A stretch of DNA of 64,000 bases from contig JAQYBD010000098.1 in the NCBI GenBank assembly GCA_029338835.1, forward strand, positions 33,531-97,530, in the 5' to 3' direction. A program made the position numbers and the translations under genes. Below, one piece after another: positions 8,504 through 18,652 of this stretch (the stretch's first letter is position 1; the number at the start of each line of letters is the position of its first letter). Origin of the DNA: Selenomonadaceae bacterium (GTDB taxonomy: Bacteria; Bacillota; Negativicutes; Selenomonadales; Selenomonadaceae). The notes under the pieces are model-generated. The model ran no database searches. It saw nothing but the letters and a program-made list of their open reading frames with translations, and was not told the DNA's origin.

Positions 8504-9496
8504 GTGAATGACATGCATACAGACGATCATTTTATGCTGATTCGCAATCAGCGCATCGAGAGCAACGAACGCCTCTCAGAAAAAGCCAAGCAGCGCCTCA
8601 GCAAATCGAAAGCCGACAATACACTCAAGGCCTATCGAGCCGACTGGCGCGATTTTGCCGAGTGGTGTGCCTACCATGATGAGCGGGATCTGCCGGCTGC
8701 GCCTGAGACAATTGTCAACTATCTCAACGATCTGGCGGATGCGGCCAAAGCCAACACGGTGGCGCGGCGCGTCACGGCCATCTCGGAAAACCATGTGGCC
8801 GCAGGCTACCAGGGGGAACGCAATCCCGCCAAGAGCAGCCTCGTCCGTGCAGCAATGGAAGCCATCCGCCGCGAAAAAGGAACGTTCCAGCAGGGCAAGA
8901 CGCCAATCCTGCTCGAGACACTCCATGTCCTTGCAGCCTGTTTTGACGATGACATCGTCTCGCTGCGCGACCGTGCGCTGATTTTCCTGGGGTTTGCCGG
9001 AGCTTTCCGACGCTCCGAACTCGTGGCCATCCAGATCGAGCATTTGACGCTCACGACCGAAGGACTCATGATCCTCGTACCGCAGTCCAAGAGCGATCAG
9101 CTTGGCCGCGGTTCAACGATTGCCGTCCCCTATGCTCCTGACCCCTCCATCTGTGCCGTACGCGCCGTACAGGAATGGCTCGCGGCCGCCAATATCCACC
9201 GCGGGCCACTCTTCCGCCCGTTCACGCGCGCCCATACGCTGCGCGACAGCCAGCTTTCCGATAAATCCGTCGCGCTCATCATCAAGAAGTACGCAAAGCT
9301 CGCGGGCTTCAATCCTGATACTTTCGCCGGCCACAGCCTGCGCCGCGGCTTTGCCACGAGTGCAGCCCAGCACGATGTCGACGCACTGACCATCATGCGC
9401 CAGACGCGTCACCATTCGGAAAAAATGGTCCACCGTTACATCGAGCAGGGCAACATCTTCAAAGAGAACCCCCTCAACAAAATGTACAAGAAATAA
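8504..9496 (+). CDS. Tyrosine-type site-specific recombinase/integrase
   Basis: The 330-residue protein has an N-terminal SAM-like DNA-binding domain (roughly 25-120: NTLKAYRADWRDFAEWC) and a C-terminal catalytic domain. The catalytic set is visible: Arg in AFRRSELVAIQ, the His-x-x-Arg box GHSLRRGFAT, His in QTRHHSEKM and the nucleophile Tyr in HRYIEQ. It starts at GTG 8504 with AAAGGAA close upstream; ATG 8513 is an alternative. There is no neighbouring phage gene, excisionase or obvious attachment repeat, so it looks like a stand-alone chromosomal recombinase. It could serve DNA inversion, dimer resolution or a lost element; it is unlikely to be the canonical XerC/XerD, but that cannot be excluded. 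Confidence 0.88.
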   Translation: MNDMHTDDHFMLIRNQRIESNERLSEKAKQRLSKSKADNTLKAYRADWRDFAEWCAYHDERDLPAAPETIVNYLNDLADAAKANTVARRVTAISENHVAAGYQGERNPAKSSLVRAAMEAIRREKGTFQQGKTPILLETLHVLAACFDDDIVSLRDRALIFLGFAGAFRRSELVAIQIEHLTLTTEGLMILVPQSKSDQLGRGSTIAVPYAPDPSICAVRAVQEWLAAANIHRGPLFRPFTRAHTLRDSQLSDKSVALIIKKYAKLAGFNPDTFAGHSLRRGFATSAAQHDVDALTIMRQTRHHSEKMVHRYIEQGNIFKENPLNKMYKK

Positions 9497-9549
9497 TGGT
9501 GTGCCGACTGCATTGTCATCTGCGAGGACATCTTCCCCAGAGGGAAGGA

Positions 9550-9592
9550 TGAAAACGGGGCTGCCGCATCGATTGATGCGGACAGCCCCGTT
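9550..9592 (-). terminator. Terminator downstream of pnp
   Basis: AACGGGGCTG-CCGCATC (9554-9570) pairs with GATGCGG-a-CAGCCCCGTT (9575-9592). On the minus strand it is followed by TTTTC, so it ends the pnp transcript. It may also slow plus-strand transcription from the recombinase gene. Confidence 0.8.
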
Positions 9593-9630
9593 CTTGATGC
9601 CAGCGACGGCCATGCGTACCGACGCGTTTT

Positions 9631-11700
9631 TTACAGTACAGCCTTGTGGCTCAGATTGATGCGGCCCTTGTCGTCAATCTCGACGACCTTGACCTGCAGC
9701 TGGTCACCGACCTGTACCACATCCTCGACCTTCTCAACACGATGCTTGGCAAGCTGAGAAATGTGGCAGAGCCCTTCCTTGCCCGGCAGGATCTCGACAA
9801 AGGCACCGAACTTCATGAGACGCGTGACGCGGCCCGTATAGACTTCGCCGACCTCGACCTCGCGCACGATGTCCTCGATCATCTGCTTGGCTTTCTTCAT
9901 GCCTTCGGCATCGACCGACGAAATGAATACATTGCCGTCCTCATGGATGTCAATCTCCACGCCCGTCTCATCGATGATCTTCTTGACGACCTTGCCGCCC
10001 GTGCCAATGACATCGCGGATCTTCTCCTTCTTGATCTTGATGGTCTCCACGCGCGGAGCATACGGCGAAAGATCAGCCGCCGGTTTGTCGATGCACTCAA
10101 GCATCTTGCCCAGGATAAAGGCGCGGCCGCGCTTTGCCTGCTGCAGGGCTGCCGAGAGGATTTCACGCGAAAGCCCGTCAACCTTGATATCCATCTGGAT
10201 GGCCGTAATGCCTTCTGTCGTGCCGGCTACCTTGAAGTCCATATCCCCCAGTGCATCTTCCATGCCCTGGATATCCGTGAGGATCGTGTATTTATCCCCT
10301 TCCTTGACGAGACCCATGGCCACGCCGGAAACCGGGCGCTTGATCGGCACGCCGGCATTCATCAGCGAGAGCGTACTGCCGCAGACCGAACCCATCGAAC
10401 TCGAACCATTCGATTCAAGTACCTCCGAAACGAGGCGGATGGTATACGGGAACTCCTCAATGGACGGGACCACGGGGATAAGAGCCCGCTCGGCGAGTGC
10501 GCCATGACCGATCTCGCGGCGGCCCGGGCTGCGCATCGGGCGAGCTTCGCCGACACTGTAACCCGGGAAGTTATAGTGATGGATATAATGCTTCGTCGTC
10601 TCAGGTCCAAGGCCGTCGATGATCTGCTCATCGCCGAGCGAGCCGAGCGTCGTCACCGTGAGGATCTGCGTCTGGCCGCGCGTGAAGAGACCGGATCCAT
10701 GCGTACGCGGCAGGAGGCCGACCTCACACGAAACCGGGCGGACCTCCTCGACTTCACGGCCATCCGGGCGAATCTTCTCATGCGTGATCATATGGCGGAC
10801 AACGGATTTCTCGAGATCGTGGATGGCAATGGCGATCTCCTTGTCCATTTCCGGATAGAGTTCGAGGAAATGTTCCATCGTATCCGTCGTGATATCAGCA
10901 ATATGCGCATCACGGTCGAGCTTGTCCGAATTGCGGACGGCCGCATCGAGCCGGTCCTTCGCATAATCGCGAATGGCCTCTTCCATTTCCTGCGGTACGA
11001 GGAAGAGCTTCGGCTCGCTCTTTTCCTTGCCGCAGGCGGCCTGGATTTCCTGCTGGAATTCAACGAGGCGCTTGATTTCCTCATGACCGAACAGGATGGC
11101 ATCGAGGATGACATCCTCCGGCAGTTCATTGGCACCAGCCTCCACCATCATGACGGCATCATGCGAGCCTGCCACCGTGAGGTTGAGGGTCGATACTTTA
11201 CGCTGTTCTTCCGTCGGGTTGATGACGAACGCGTCATCGACGCGGCCGACGCGCACGCCGGCAATCGGACCCATGAACGGGATATCCGAGACCGTCAGCG
11301 CACAGGAAGCACCGATCATCGCAGCGAGTTCCGGTGCATTGTCCTGTTCGACCGAAAGCACGGTGGCCACGATCTGGACATCGTTGCGGAATCCTTTGGG
11401 GAACAACGGGCGGATGGGGCGGTCGATGAGGCGGGCGCAGAGAATGGCATCACTAGACGGACGGCCCTCACGCTTGATGAAACCGCCCGGGATCTTGCCG
11501 GCAGCGTACATCTTCTCCTCATAATCAACGGTCAGTGGGAAGAAATCGACGCCTTCCCTCGGTTCTGATGACGCCGTGGCCGTGACGAGTACGACCGTGT
11601 CGCCGTAGCGTACCAGTACAGCGCCATTGGCCTGTTTGGCGAGCTGACCGTTCTCGATGACCAGCTTGCGGCCGCCGAGCTCTGTTTCAAAACGATGCAT
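9631..11700 (-). CDS. pnp: Polyribonucleotide nucleotidyltransferase (PNPase)
   Basis: Phosphorolytic 3'-5' exoribonuclease and RNA tailing enzyme. The 689 residues hold two RNase PH domains separated by an all-alpha linker (second core with [14 protein letters not shown] near 335), then a KH domain ([15 protein letters not shown]) and an S1 domain ([18 protein letters not shown]). Length is about the family norm. Strong GAGGAGGT lies upstream of ATG 11700. It is downstream of rpsO, the usual rpsO-pnp order, but a terminator stands between them. Confidence 0.97.
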   Translation of the reverse strand: MHRFETELGGRKLVIENGQLAKQANGAVLVRYGDTVVLVTATASSEPREGVDFFPLTVDYEEKMYAAGKIPGGFIKREGRPSSDAILCARLIDRPIRPLFPKGFRNDVQIVATVLSVEQDNAPELAAMIGASCALTVSDIPFMGPIAGVRVGRVDDAFVINPTEEQRKVSTLNLTVAGSHDAVMMVEAGANELPEDVILDAILFGHEEIKRLVEFQQEIQAACGKEKSEPKLFLVPQEMEEAIRDYAKDRLDAAVRNSDKLDRDAHIADITTDTMEHFLELYPEMDKEIAIAIHDLEKSVVRHMITHEKIRPDGREVEEVRPVSCEVGLLPRTHGSGLFTRGQTQILTVTTLGSLGDEQIIDGLGPETTKHYIHHYNFPGYSVGEARPMRSPGRREIGHGALAERALIPVVPSIEEFPYTIRLVSEVLESNGSSSMGSVCGSTLSLMNAGVPIKRPVSGVAMGLVKEGDKYTILTDIQGMEDALGDMDFKVAGTTEGITAIQMDIKVDGLSREILSAALQQAKRGRAFILGKMLECIDKPAADLSPYAPRVETIKIKKEKIRDVIGTGGKVVKKIIDETGVEIDIHEDGNVFISSVDAEGMKKAKQMIEDIVREVEVGEVYTGRVTRLMKFGAFVEILPGKEGLCHISQLAKHRVEKVEDVVQVGDQLQVKVVEIDDKGRINLSHKAVL

Positions 11701-11810
11701 ACGAACAATACCTCCTCAAATATCTTCTCTATCTTCTATGGAAAAACATCTCTTTATCACATCTTGGATGACCCCAGGTAGCAAATGTTTCTGCCCCGTC
11801 ATTTCAGCAG

Positions 11811-11837
11811 AAAAAAAAGCGGGATTGCTCCCGCTTT
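11811..11837 (-). terminator. Terminator after rpsO
   Basis: On the minus strand AAAGCGGGA (complement of 11829-11837), loop GCAA, and TCCCGCTTT (complement of 11816-11824) extend into a run of eight T in total. It lies between rpsO and pnp, so pnp depends on read-through or on its own promoter in 11701-11810. Confidence 0.9.
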
Positions 11838-11862
11838 CCGCTTCAGGATCGCTTGCCAGCAA

Positions 11863-12141
11863 TCAACGCTCAACCGTGGAACGCAGACCGAGCTTGGCGA
11901 TGATCGAACGATAACGCTCAATGTCCGTCTTGTAGAGATAGCTGAGCAGACGACGGCGATGGCCGACCATCTTCAGCAGACCACGACGGGAATGATGATC
12001 CTTCTTGTGCTCTTTCAGATGCTCCGTCAGATACTGGATGCGAGCCGTGAGAACAGCAATCTGTACTTCCGGCGAACCCGTGTCACCCTCGTGAACGGCA
12101 TACTTCTGCATGATTTCCTGTTTTGCTTCCTGAGTCAGCAT
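11863..12141 (-). CDS. rpsO: 30S ribosomal protein S15
   Basis: Primary 16S rRNA-binding protein of the small-subunit platform. The 92 residues carry the S15 signature [16 protein letters not shown] and [15 protein letters not shown], with HRRRLLSYL near residue 62. AGGAGGAAAAAAC precedes the ATG. It has its own promoter and a structured leader, which suggests the autoregulation known for S15 in other bacteria. Confidence 0.98.
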   Translation of the reverse strand: MLTQEAKQEIMQKYAVHEGDTGSPEVQIAVLTARIQYLTEHLKEHKKDHHSRRGLLKMVGHRRRLLSYLYKTDIERYRSIIAKLGLRSTVER

Positions 12142-12240
12142 GTTTTTTCCTCCTAGTCTTCCTTAAAAAATCTCCATCAGCCAAGAAAACGTCGGAGTTC
12201 TTCGCTATCTGGGCTGAGGAACGTGTCTCCGCGACACTTC
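12142..12240 (-). promoter_or_regulatory. Structured leader of rpsO mRNA
   Basis: Between the predicted start and rpsO the minus strand can form GTGTC/GACAC and a long-range helix TCAGCC (complement of 12212-12217) with GGCTGA (complement of 12177-12182), about 16-40 nt before the Shine-Dalgarno. This could be an S15-binding autoregulatory leader; that role is inference. Confidence 0.4.
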
Positions 12241-12244
12241 TGAT

Positions 12245-12274
12245 AGTATATCATACCCGTCAAGGCCTTGTAAA
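12245..12274 (-). promoter_or_regulatory. Promoter of rpsO
   Basis: On the minus strand TTTACA (complement of 12269-12274), an 18-nt spacer and TATACT (complement of 12245-12250). It lies between ribF and rpsO. Confidence 0.65.
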
Positions 12275-12282
12275 GCAAAAGG

Positions 12283-13209
12283 TCATTGCCGCTGCCATAT
12301 TTTTCGTGCAGCAGCGCGATCCTTGTGCATCTGATGTACGAGAGCCTCGACGGATGCGAATTTCTCTTCTTCGCGGATCTTCTGCAGGAACTGGACCTCA
12401 AGGAGACGGTCGTAGATATCCTGCGAAAAATCTTCAATATGGACTTCCAGCCGACGGTTGCAGCCTTCGAAGGTCGGGTTGTTGCCGATGTTGGCCAGGC
12501 CAAGATATGTTTTGCCTTCATAACATACACGTGTCGCATAGACGCCGTTCGGCAGCATGACCTGCGCATCCGTGATGGCAAGATTGGCCGTAGGAAAGCC
12601 CAGCGTCCTGCCGCGCCGCTCCCCGTGGATGACGCGGTCGAGTACGGTGAAGGGACGCCCCAGGCAGGCGGCGGCCTCTTCCAGTTTTCCCTGCTGCAGC
12701 AGCGCCCGGATGCGCGTGCTGCTGACCGTGCGCCCGTCAAGCATGACTGCCGGACAGACCTCTGCGTCAAAGCCGAACGCTGCTGCATCGCGCAGCAGCA
12801 TGCGATGCGTCCCCTTGCCGCGACTGCCGAATGTATAATTGGGGCCTGTCACCACGCAGCACGGCGCAAAGGAATCACGCAGCATCGCCAAGAAAGCTTC
12901 AGGCGTGCGCTGCGCCAGCTGTTTCGTGAAAGGGACTGCCATCAGGACATCGACGCCGAGCTGCGCGATGAGCCGGCTGCGCAGCTGGCTGCTGCCAATC
13001 TGCGGCGGCATGTTCTCCGGCGCCAGGACCGAAAGCGGATGATTGCTGAACGTGAAGACCATGGACTTGCCACCGCGCGCCTGCGCGATCTCCACCGCCC
13101 GGCGGATGATGCTCTGATGGCCGATATGAACGCCATCAAACATCCCCAGGGCAATGACCAGCTGCGGATATTCTGCCCGGAGGTCGGTAAGCCGCGAATA
13201 GATTTGCAT
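12283..13209 (-). CDS. ribF: Bifunctional riboflavin kinase / FAD synthetase
   Basis: Makes FMN and FAD from riboflavin. The N-terminal FAD synthetase half has GMFDGVHIGHQ near residue 23 and the C-terminal kinase half has GRTLGFPTANLA near residue 200. The 308-residue length is typical. AGGAGG lies upstream of ATG 13209. It is separated from truB by 51 nt on the same strand, the common truB-ribF-rpsO order of Bacillota. Confidence 0.96.
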   Translation of the reverse strand: MQIYSRLTDLRAEYPQLVIALGMFDGVHIGHQSIIRRAVEIAQARGGKSMVFTFSNHPLSVLAPENMPPQIGSSQLRSRLIAQLGVDVLMAVPFTKQLAQRTPEAFLAMLRDSFAPCCVVTGPNYTFGSRGKGTHRMLLRDAAAFGFDAEVCPAVMLDGRTVSSTRIRALLQQGKLEEAAACLGRPFTVLDRVIHGERRGRTLGFPTANLAITDAQVMLPNGVYATRVCYEGKTYLGLANIGNNPTFEGCNRRLEVHIEDFSQDIYDRLLEVQFLQKIREEEKFASVEALVHQMHKDRAAARKIWQRQ

Positions 13210-13260
13210 AAAAACCTCCTACTACTCTGCTACGATTCGAACCGAGAGCCAGCAAAGCAC

Positions 13261-14136
13261 TCAGCGATTCATGACCTTGGCGGGCACGATTTCCTGCCGC
13301 GTCCTGTCATAACGGCCAATACCAAGGAAACGGCCGTCACTGTAGACGCGCAGGGTATCCGTCTGAGGCACCCGGCGGCGCTCGCCCGTACCAAGACCGT
13401 TACAGAACGCTTTCTCCCGCGCAGGCGCAAGGTCGTAACGCGGAAGATGATCCAGGTATGCCTCCGGCGCCAGCAGGGCCTTTTCTTTCAGCACAGCCAG
13501 TTCCTCGAGCGTCTGCGCTTCGGCAAGCGCGAAGTCACCGACACGGCTGCGCACCAGGAAGGTCATGGTCGCTGGCAAATTGAGTGCCGTACCGATATCG
13601 GCGCAGAGACTGCGGATATACGTGCCCTTCGAACACTGCACATCAATCAGGATGCGCTTCCTCTCCGGTTCATAAGCCAGGAGCTGCAGGCTGTGGATCG
13701 TGACCTCGCGTGCCGGCACCTCTACTTCTTTGCCCTGCCGCAAAAGGTCACAGGCACGCCTGCCGTTGATCTTGATGGCAGAATGTGCCGGCGGCACCTG
13801 GCGGATGCGGCCCGTGAACGCACGAAGCACCTGGTCGATGGCTTCGCGCGTCGGCATCGCAAAATCCGGGATCTCCTCGATGATGTTTCCCGTATCATCG
13901 CCGCTGTCCGTCGCAAAACCAAACGTCAATTCAGCCCGGTATGTCTTATCGGCAAGTTCCAGATACTCGATGAGCCGGGCGGCCTGACCGGCCGCGATTG
14001 GCAGTACACCAGCGGCTGCGGGATCGAGCGTGCCGGCATGACCGACGCGCTTGATGTGCAGGACCTTGCGCACCGCACTGATGACATCATGCGAGGACAT
14101 GCCCGGTGGTTTCAGGATATTCAAGAAGCCATCCAT
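13261..14136 (-). CDS. truB: tRNA pseudouridine(55) synthase
   Basis: Converts U55 of the tRNA T-loop to pseudouridine. The catalytic Asp is in HAGTLDPAAAGVLP (near residue 39) and the N-terminal NILKPPGMSSHDV is diagnostic; a PUA-like tail follows. ATG 14136 shares its A with the nrnA stop (TGATG) and has GGAGGA upstream, so it is preferred to GTG 14139. Confidence 0.96.
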   Translation of the reverse strand: MDGFLNILKPPGMSSHDVISAVRKVLHIKRVGHAGTLDPAAAGVLPIAAGQAARLIEYLELADKTYRAELTFGFATDSGDDTGNIIEEIPDFAMPTREAIDQVLRAFTGRIRQVPPAHSAIKINGRRACDLLRQGKEVEVPAREVTIHSLQLLAYEPERKRILIDVQCSKGTYIRSLCADIGTALNLPATMTFLVRSRVGDFALAEAQTLEELAVLKEKALLAPEAYLDHLPRYDLAPAREKAFCNGLGTGERRRVPQTDTLRVYSDGRFLGIGRYDRTRQEIVPAKVMNR

Positions 14137-15128
14137 CACGCATCCTCCTCCGCCTTACCAGTAGACCGCTTGACGGGCAGTGCGCGGATGGCCTGCTCGA
14201 TGGCGCTGCAGATGGCCTGCTTTGCCTCAGCAAAGGGCATGGCCAGCGTGCAGCCAGCCGCGCGGATATGGCCGCCGCCGCCAAAGGAAAGAGCGATCTC
14301 ACTCACGTCCACACCTTTTGAGCGCATGCTGACGCGGCAGAGTCTCTCCTCCTTGGCCTTGAGGACAACAGCCACATCTACCCCTTCAACGACGCGAATG
14401 GCACCGATGAAGCCCTCAGTGGACTCCATGCGTGCCGTGGTTGCCTGGTCGAGGAAGATGCCGATGGCATGGCCGTCGGCAAAGCGTTCCGCCATATTGA
14501 CCGCCTCGGCTGTATCCTTGACGACCTGATAGGGCTTCTGTTCAAGAGCTTCGGAAATCTCGTTGGCCGTGACGCCGCATTCCAGCATCTCGGCAGCAGC
14601 CCGCATCGTATGCGGCGTCGTGTTGGAAAACCGGAAGAATCCGGAATCCGTAGCCAGCCCCGTATAGATGCACATGGCCGCTTCACGCGAGAACGGCACG
14701 CCAAGCTCTTTTACGAGGTCAAAAATGATTTCGGCCGTCGCCGCCCGCGTGTCATCCACGTAGGTGTATGCGGCCACGCCGCTGTTCGTGCGATGATGAT
14801 CGATGTTGAGGACCGCCTGCACATCCGTGACGTCCGGCACGCGGCCGATGCGGTCCGGAGCAGTATCGAGGATGACCAGGAGATCCGCGGGAACAGTCTC
14901 CTGTCCCTCTGCCGGTTTCCCAATAACATCATATCCCGGCAACACCTTGAAGATGGCCGGGATATCATCATCGAGCAGAACAACAGCCTCTTTTCCCATG
15001 CCGCGCAGGACGTGCATAAGCCCCAGCGAGGACCCGATGGCATCGCCATCGGGGTTCTCATGGGCAGTAATGACAATCCGCCGGGCACGCGTCAGCATCT
15101 CTGCTGTTTCACTCAATGTCAGTTTCAT
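14136..15128 (-). CDS. nrnA: Bifunctional oligoribonuclease / pAp phosphatase (DHH-DHHA1)
   Basis: DHH-family phosphoesterase that degrades nano-RNA and dephosphorylates pAp. The 330-residue protein shows ENPDGDAIGSS (residue ~24), the DHH box IDHHRTNSG (~105) and a C-terminal DHHA1 substrate-binding glycine-rich motif SFGGGGHIRAAG. It starts one nt after the rbfA stop and overlaps truB, so it is within the operon. Confidence 0.92.
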   Translation of the reverse strand: MKLTLSETAEMLTRARRIVITAHENPDGDAIGSSLGLMHVLRGMGKEAVVLLDDDIPAIFKVLPGYDVIGKPAEGQETVPADLLVILDTAPDRIGRVPDVTDVQAVLNIDHHRTNSGVAAYTYVDDTRAATAEIIFDLVKELGVPFSREAAMCIYTGLATDSGFFRFSNTTPHTMRAAAEMLECGVTANEISEALEQKPYQVVKDTAEAVNMAERFADGHAIGIFLDQATTARMESTEGFIGAIRVVEGVDVAVVLKAKEERLCRVSMRSKGVDVSEIALSFGGGGHIRAAGCTLAMPFAEAKQAICSAIEQAIRALPVKRSTGKAEEDA

Positions 15129-15129
15129 A

Positions 15130-15525
15130 TCAATTGTCTTCCTTTGACGGTGATTCCTGCACAGCCGTTTCTTTCTGCTGCTCTTCTTTCTGGATCTTCA
15201 GCAGGAGTTCCTGGATGTGCGCGCTGTAATCCAGCGACTTATCCAGGGCAAAAGAGAGTTCCGGCGTGAACCGCAGGCGGATGCGCCGGCCGATTTCCCT
15301 GCGGATGAATCCGAGGGAACTCTGCAGCCCGACCCAGCAATCCTTGACCTGTTTCTCACTCCCCATAAGGCTCACGTAAATCTTCGCCTCACGAAGGTCA
15401 CCCGTGCATTCAACGGATGTCACTGTCACAAACCCGATGCGCGGGTCTTTGAGTTCTCGCAGGATGATCTCAGAAATCTCCTGCTTCATAAGCTCCTGGA
15501 CTTTCTCTACCCGAAGCTGGCTCAT
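15130..15525 (-). CDS. rbfA: Ribosome-binding factor A
   Basis: Late 30S maturation factor with a KH-like fold. The 131 residues contain QLRVEKVQELMKQEISEII and DPRIGFVTVTSVE, typical of RbfA. ATG 15525 is selected because AGAGGAGG ends 9 nt upstream; two ATGs further upstream overlap or crowd that site. Confidence 0.94.
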   Translation of the reverse strand: MSQLRVEKVQELMKQEISEIILRELKDPRIGFVTVTSVECTGDLREAKIYVSLMGSEKQVKDCWVGLQSSLGFIRREIGRRIRLRFTPELSFALDKSLDYSAHIQELLLKIQKEEQQKETAVQESPSKEDN

Positions 15526-15571
15526 CAGCATACGCCTCCTCTGCATATGATTTTCAGTATGTCAGGAATGA

Positions 15572-18025
15572 TCAATCCTTATCCGCTTTCGCCTTGGCCT
15601 TGGCTTCTTCTTCGCGCTTCTTGGCGGCAGCCTTGTTGGCCTCAGCAATCGTCGTAGCGATTTCTTCCATCGTGTAAGCTTCGATGATGTCGCCTTCCTT
15701 GAAGTCGCGGAAATCGACAATCGAGATGCCACACTCATAGCCGGCATTGACTTCCTTGACTTCATCCTTGAAGCGGCGCAGCGAATCGATCTCGCCATCA
15801 AAGATCTCAATATTGTCGCGGATGATGCGGATCTTGGAATTGTTGCAGATCTTGCCTTCCAGGACATAGGAGCCGGCGACGAGCGCCTTCGAGAACTTCA
15901 TGACCTGACGGATCTCGACGCGGCCCTGGATGACTTCCTTGTATTTCGGCTTGAGCATGCCGCTCATGGCATCCTTGACATCGTTGATGGCATCATAGAT
16001 GACGCGGTACGTGCGGATATCGATGTTCTCGGTATCGGCCAGCTTGCGTGCATTGGCATCCGGACGGACATTGAACGCGATGATGAGGGCATTCGAAGCC
16101 GAGGCCAGCATGACATCCGATTCGTTGACGGCACCGACGCCCGAGTGAACGATGGAAACGCGGACCTCATCGTTCTTGTTGAGCTTGAGCAGGGAACTCG
16201 ACAGAGCTTCGACAGAACCCTGCACATCCGCCTTGATGACGATGTTGAGGTCTTTGATGTCGCCTTCCTGGATCTGATGGAAGAGATCATCGAGCGAGAC
16301 TTTCTTGCTCTTGATGAGGTTGTTGCGCTTGCGCTCGATGCGTGCTTCCGCAATGGAACGCGCCTGCTTCTCCTCGAGTGCGGCGAGGATATCGCCGGCT
16401 TCCGGCACGTCATTGAGACCGAGGATCTCGACCGGTACCGATGGGCCAGCCTTCTTGACGTTCTCGCCACGGTCATTGATCATGGCGCGGACCTTGCCGT
16501 ACGTCGTACCGCAGACGACCGAATCGCCAATGCGCAGCGTGCCGTTCTGGACGAGAACCGTTGCGACTGGACCGCGGCCCTTGTCGAGCTTGGCCTCGAC
16601 GATGACACCGCGGGCATCACGGTTCGGGTTGGCCTTGAGTTCCTTGACTTCAGCGACGAGCAGGACCATTTCCAGGAGGTCATCGATGCCCATCTGTTTC
16701 TTAGCAGAAACTGGCACCATGATCGTGTCTCCGCCGTATTCCTCCGGCACGAGGCCCTGTTCCATGAGTTCCTGCTTGACGCGATCCGGATTGGCACCCG
16801 GCTTGTCGATCTTGTTGATGGCCACGATGATCGGCACATCTGCGGATTTCGCATGATGGATGGCCTCGATGGTCTGCGGCATGACACCATCATCTGCCGC
16901 GACGACCAGGATGGCGATATCCGTGATCTGTGCGCCGCGGGCACGCATGGCCGTGAAAGCTTCATGACCCGGCGTATCGAGGAAAACAATCTTCTTGCCT
17001 TTGCAGTTGACTTGATAAGCACCGATGTGCTGCGTGATGCCGCCGGCCTCGTGCGTCTGCACGTGCGTGTTGCGGATGCAGTCAAGCAGCGACGTCTTGC
17101 CGTGGTCGACATGCCCCATGACCGTGACGACAGGCGGGCGGAGCTTCAGGGATTTTGGATCATCCTCGATCTCCGGGATTTCCGTCGGATCGACATCGGG
17201 CGGCAGTTCTTCGCACGTCACACCGAATTCCGAAGCCACGAGCGCAGCCGTATCAAAATCGATTTCCTGATTGATCGTTGCCATGACGCCCATCATGAAG
17301 AGCTTCTTGACGACTTCTGCCGCCGTATAGCTCATCTTGGAAGCAAGATCCTTGACGGCGATCGTCTCCGGCAGCTTGATGTGCTTCGGACGAGCGATCT
17401 CGACCTTCGGTGCCTGCTGGACATTGCCGCGCTTGTTGTTGCGGCCGCGGCCATTGCGGCGGTCATTGCGGCCGTTGCGATTGTTGCGGTCATTGCGGCC
17501 ATTGCGCTCATTCTGACGGCCGTTGCGGCGGTCATTGCGATTGCTGCCGTTGCCAGAAGCGTTGCGGCCATTGTTGCTGTTGCGTCCGCCGTTGTTGCTG
17601 TTGCGTCCGCCGTTGTTGCCGCGGCTGTTGTTATTGCCGTTATTGCCGTTCCCTCCGGCATTGCCGTTGTTGCGGCTGCCGTTATTGCCGGCCGCCGGCT
17701 TTGCTGCACTGCGTTCATGGCGCGGTGCCTCGCGATGATTGCTGGCAGCAGGTACTGCAGCCTTTTCCTTATGATGTGGTTGTCCCTGGCTATTCTGCAC
17801 GTTTTTAGCCTCCGGCTCATGCTTTGGCGCCGCTGGTGCCTTCTCTGCATTCTTGCCCGTCGTATGTTTGGCGGCAAAAGCATTCTTCACCGCATTGCGC
17901 TCTTCTTCGCCGACACTGGAAAAATTGTTGGCAGCCTTGAATTTGTTGCGCTTTAAAATATCCAGTATCACTTTGCTGTCTGTATGGAATTCTTTTGCCA
18001 ATTCATAAACCCTGTATTTGGACAT
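15572..18025 (-). CDS. infB: Translation initiation factor IF-2
   Basis: GTPase that delivers initiator tRNA to the 30S subunit. It has 817 residues: an N-terminal IF2-N helix domain (1-50, [16 protein letters not shown]), a long Asn/Gly/Arg-rich linker (about 110-205), a second IF2-N module, then the G domain. The G domain shows [20 protein letters not shown] and NKIDKPGA, followed by domains II, III and C2. The linker is very low complexity and includes a perfect 21-bp tandem duplication. It is operonic with ylxQ and rbfA. Confidence 0.97.
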   Translation of the reverse strand: MSKYRVYELAKEFHTDSKVILDILKRNKFKAANNFSSVGEEERNAVKNAFAAKHTTGKNAEKAPAAPKHEPEAKNVQNSQGQPHHKEKAAVPAASNHREAPRHERSAAKPAAGNNGSRNNGNAGGNGNNGNNNSRGNNGGRNSNNGGRNSNNGRNASGNGSNRNDRRNGRQNERNGRNDRNNRNGRNDRRNGRGRNNKRGNVQQAPKVEIARPKHIKLPETIAVKDLASKMSYTAAEVVKKLFMMGVMATINQEIDFDTAALVASEFGVTCEELPPDVDPTEIPEIEDDPKSLKLRPPVVTVMGHVDHGKTSLLDCIRNTHVQTHEAGGITQHIGAYQVNCKGKKIVFLDTPGHEAFTAMRARGAQITDIAILVVAADDGVMPQTIEAIHHAKSADVPIIVAINKIDKPGANPDRVKQELMEQGLVPEEYGGDTIMVPVSAKKQMGIDDLLEMVLLVAEVKELKANPNRDARGVIVEAKLDKGRGPVATVLVQNGTLRIGDSVVCGTTYGKVRAMINDRGENVKKAGPSVPVEILGLNDVPEAGDILAALEEKQARSIAEARIERKRNNLIKSKKVSLDDLFHQIQEGDIKDLNIVIKADVQGSVEALSSSLLKLNKNDEVRVSIVHSGVGAVNESDVMLASASNALIIAFNVRPDANARKLADTENIDIRTYRVIYDAINDVKDAMSGMLKPKYKEVIQGRVEIRQVMKFSKALVAGSYVLEGKICNNSKIRIIRDNIEIFDGEIDSLRRFKDEVKEVNAGYECGISIVDFRDFKEGDIIEAYTMEEIATTIAEANKAAAKKREEEAKAKAKADKD
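17572..17613 (-). repeat. 21-bp tandem duplication inside infB
   Basis: Two identical 21-bp units (17572-17592 and 17593-17613) encode the peptide GGRNSNN twice in the IF-2 linker. The unit is a whole number of codons, so length changes would keep frame. Confidence 0.85.
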
Positions 18026-18039
18026 TAATCCACCCCCGA

Positions 18040-18372
18040 TTATTGTTTCATGATTCCTCCATCAGAGAGCAGCGTACAGAGTTTCTTCGCAAACCCTTCA
18101 TCAAGCAGGGCTGCAACTGCACGGTACTCTTTGCCGAGGCACGAGCCGAGAACGTCTCGCGTGAGTGCCTCCTGACAAGGAATCGCATATCGATCTGCAA
18201 GGATCTGATAATTTTGTTTTGTTTCTTCTGATGCATCCGTCGCGATGAGGAGCAGGCGAGCCTTGCGCTCCTTGACGGCCTTTTCTGTGGCAAAGGCGCC
18301 GGAAACGATGCGTCCGGCTCGCTGAGCCATGCTCAAAAGGTTCGTGATGCGCGTTGTCGTATCCATCGCCAT
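18040..18372 (-). CDS. ylxQ: YlxQ-like ribosomal protein L7Ae family RNA-binding protein
   Basis: The 110-residue protein has the L7Ae/L30e fold pattern: [26 protein letters not shown], then [15 protein letters not shown]. The family binds kink-turn-like RNA; the cellular role of YlxQ is not established. It lies between rnpM and infB as in Bacillota. ATG 18372 follows GAGGG by 5 nt; ATG 18366 is an alternative. Confidence 0.88.
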   Translation of the reverse strand: MAMDTTTRITNLLSMAQRAGRIVSGAFATEKAVKERKARLLLIATDASEETKQNYQILADRYAIPCQEALTRDVLGSCLGKEYRAVAALLDEGFAKKLCTLLSDGGIMKQ

Positions 18373-18373
18373 A

Positions 18374-18652
18374 TCAACCCTCATTCTCATGCGCCTGGAA
18401 TTCCTGTTCCAGGAGTGCATAAACCGAAGCATCGACCGGCGATTTGAACGAGCGCTCCAGGCCATGATTCTTCTTCACCTTGGCCAGGCACTCCGGATTG
18501 TTGCAGATATAGGCCCCGCGTCCCGGTTTCTTGCCCGTGAAATCCACGGAAAACTCCCCTTCCGGACTGCGCACGATGCGCACGAGTTCCTTCTTGGGAC
18601 GGCTCGCCTGACAGCCGAGGCACATTCTCTGCGGGATCTTCTTCACTTTCAT
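18374..18652 (-). CDS. rnpM: YlxR / RNase P modulator RnpM
   Basis: The 92-residue YlxR family protein has RMCLGCQASRPKKELVRIV near the N-terminus and GRGAYICNNPECLAK, the two hallmarks. The B. subtilis homologue binds RNase P RNA. Its ATG overlaps the nusA stop (ATGA) and it is followed by ylxQ. Confidence 0.93.
   Translation of the reverse strand: MKVKKIPQRMCLGCQASRPKKELVRIVRSPEGEFSVDFTGKKPGRGAYICNNPECLAKVKKNHGLERSFKSPVDASVYALLEQEFQAHENEG

Noticed and set aside
9646..11568. Plus-strand open frame opposite pnp
   Set aside because: Mirror of a conserved gene with no independent support.
12286..14529. Plus-strand open frame opposite ribF, truB and nrnA
   Set aside because: Same reason; the minus-strand genes are certain.
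17400..17720. Repeats in infB as a possible CRISPR-like array
   Set aside because: Units are short in-frame codon repeats within a coding linker, without spacer structure.
16145..17956. Plus-strand open frame opposite infB with an Ala/Val-rich repeat
   Set aside because: Generated by reverse reading of the Asn/Gly/Arg linker of IF-2.
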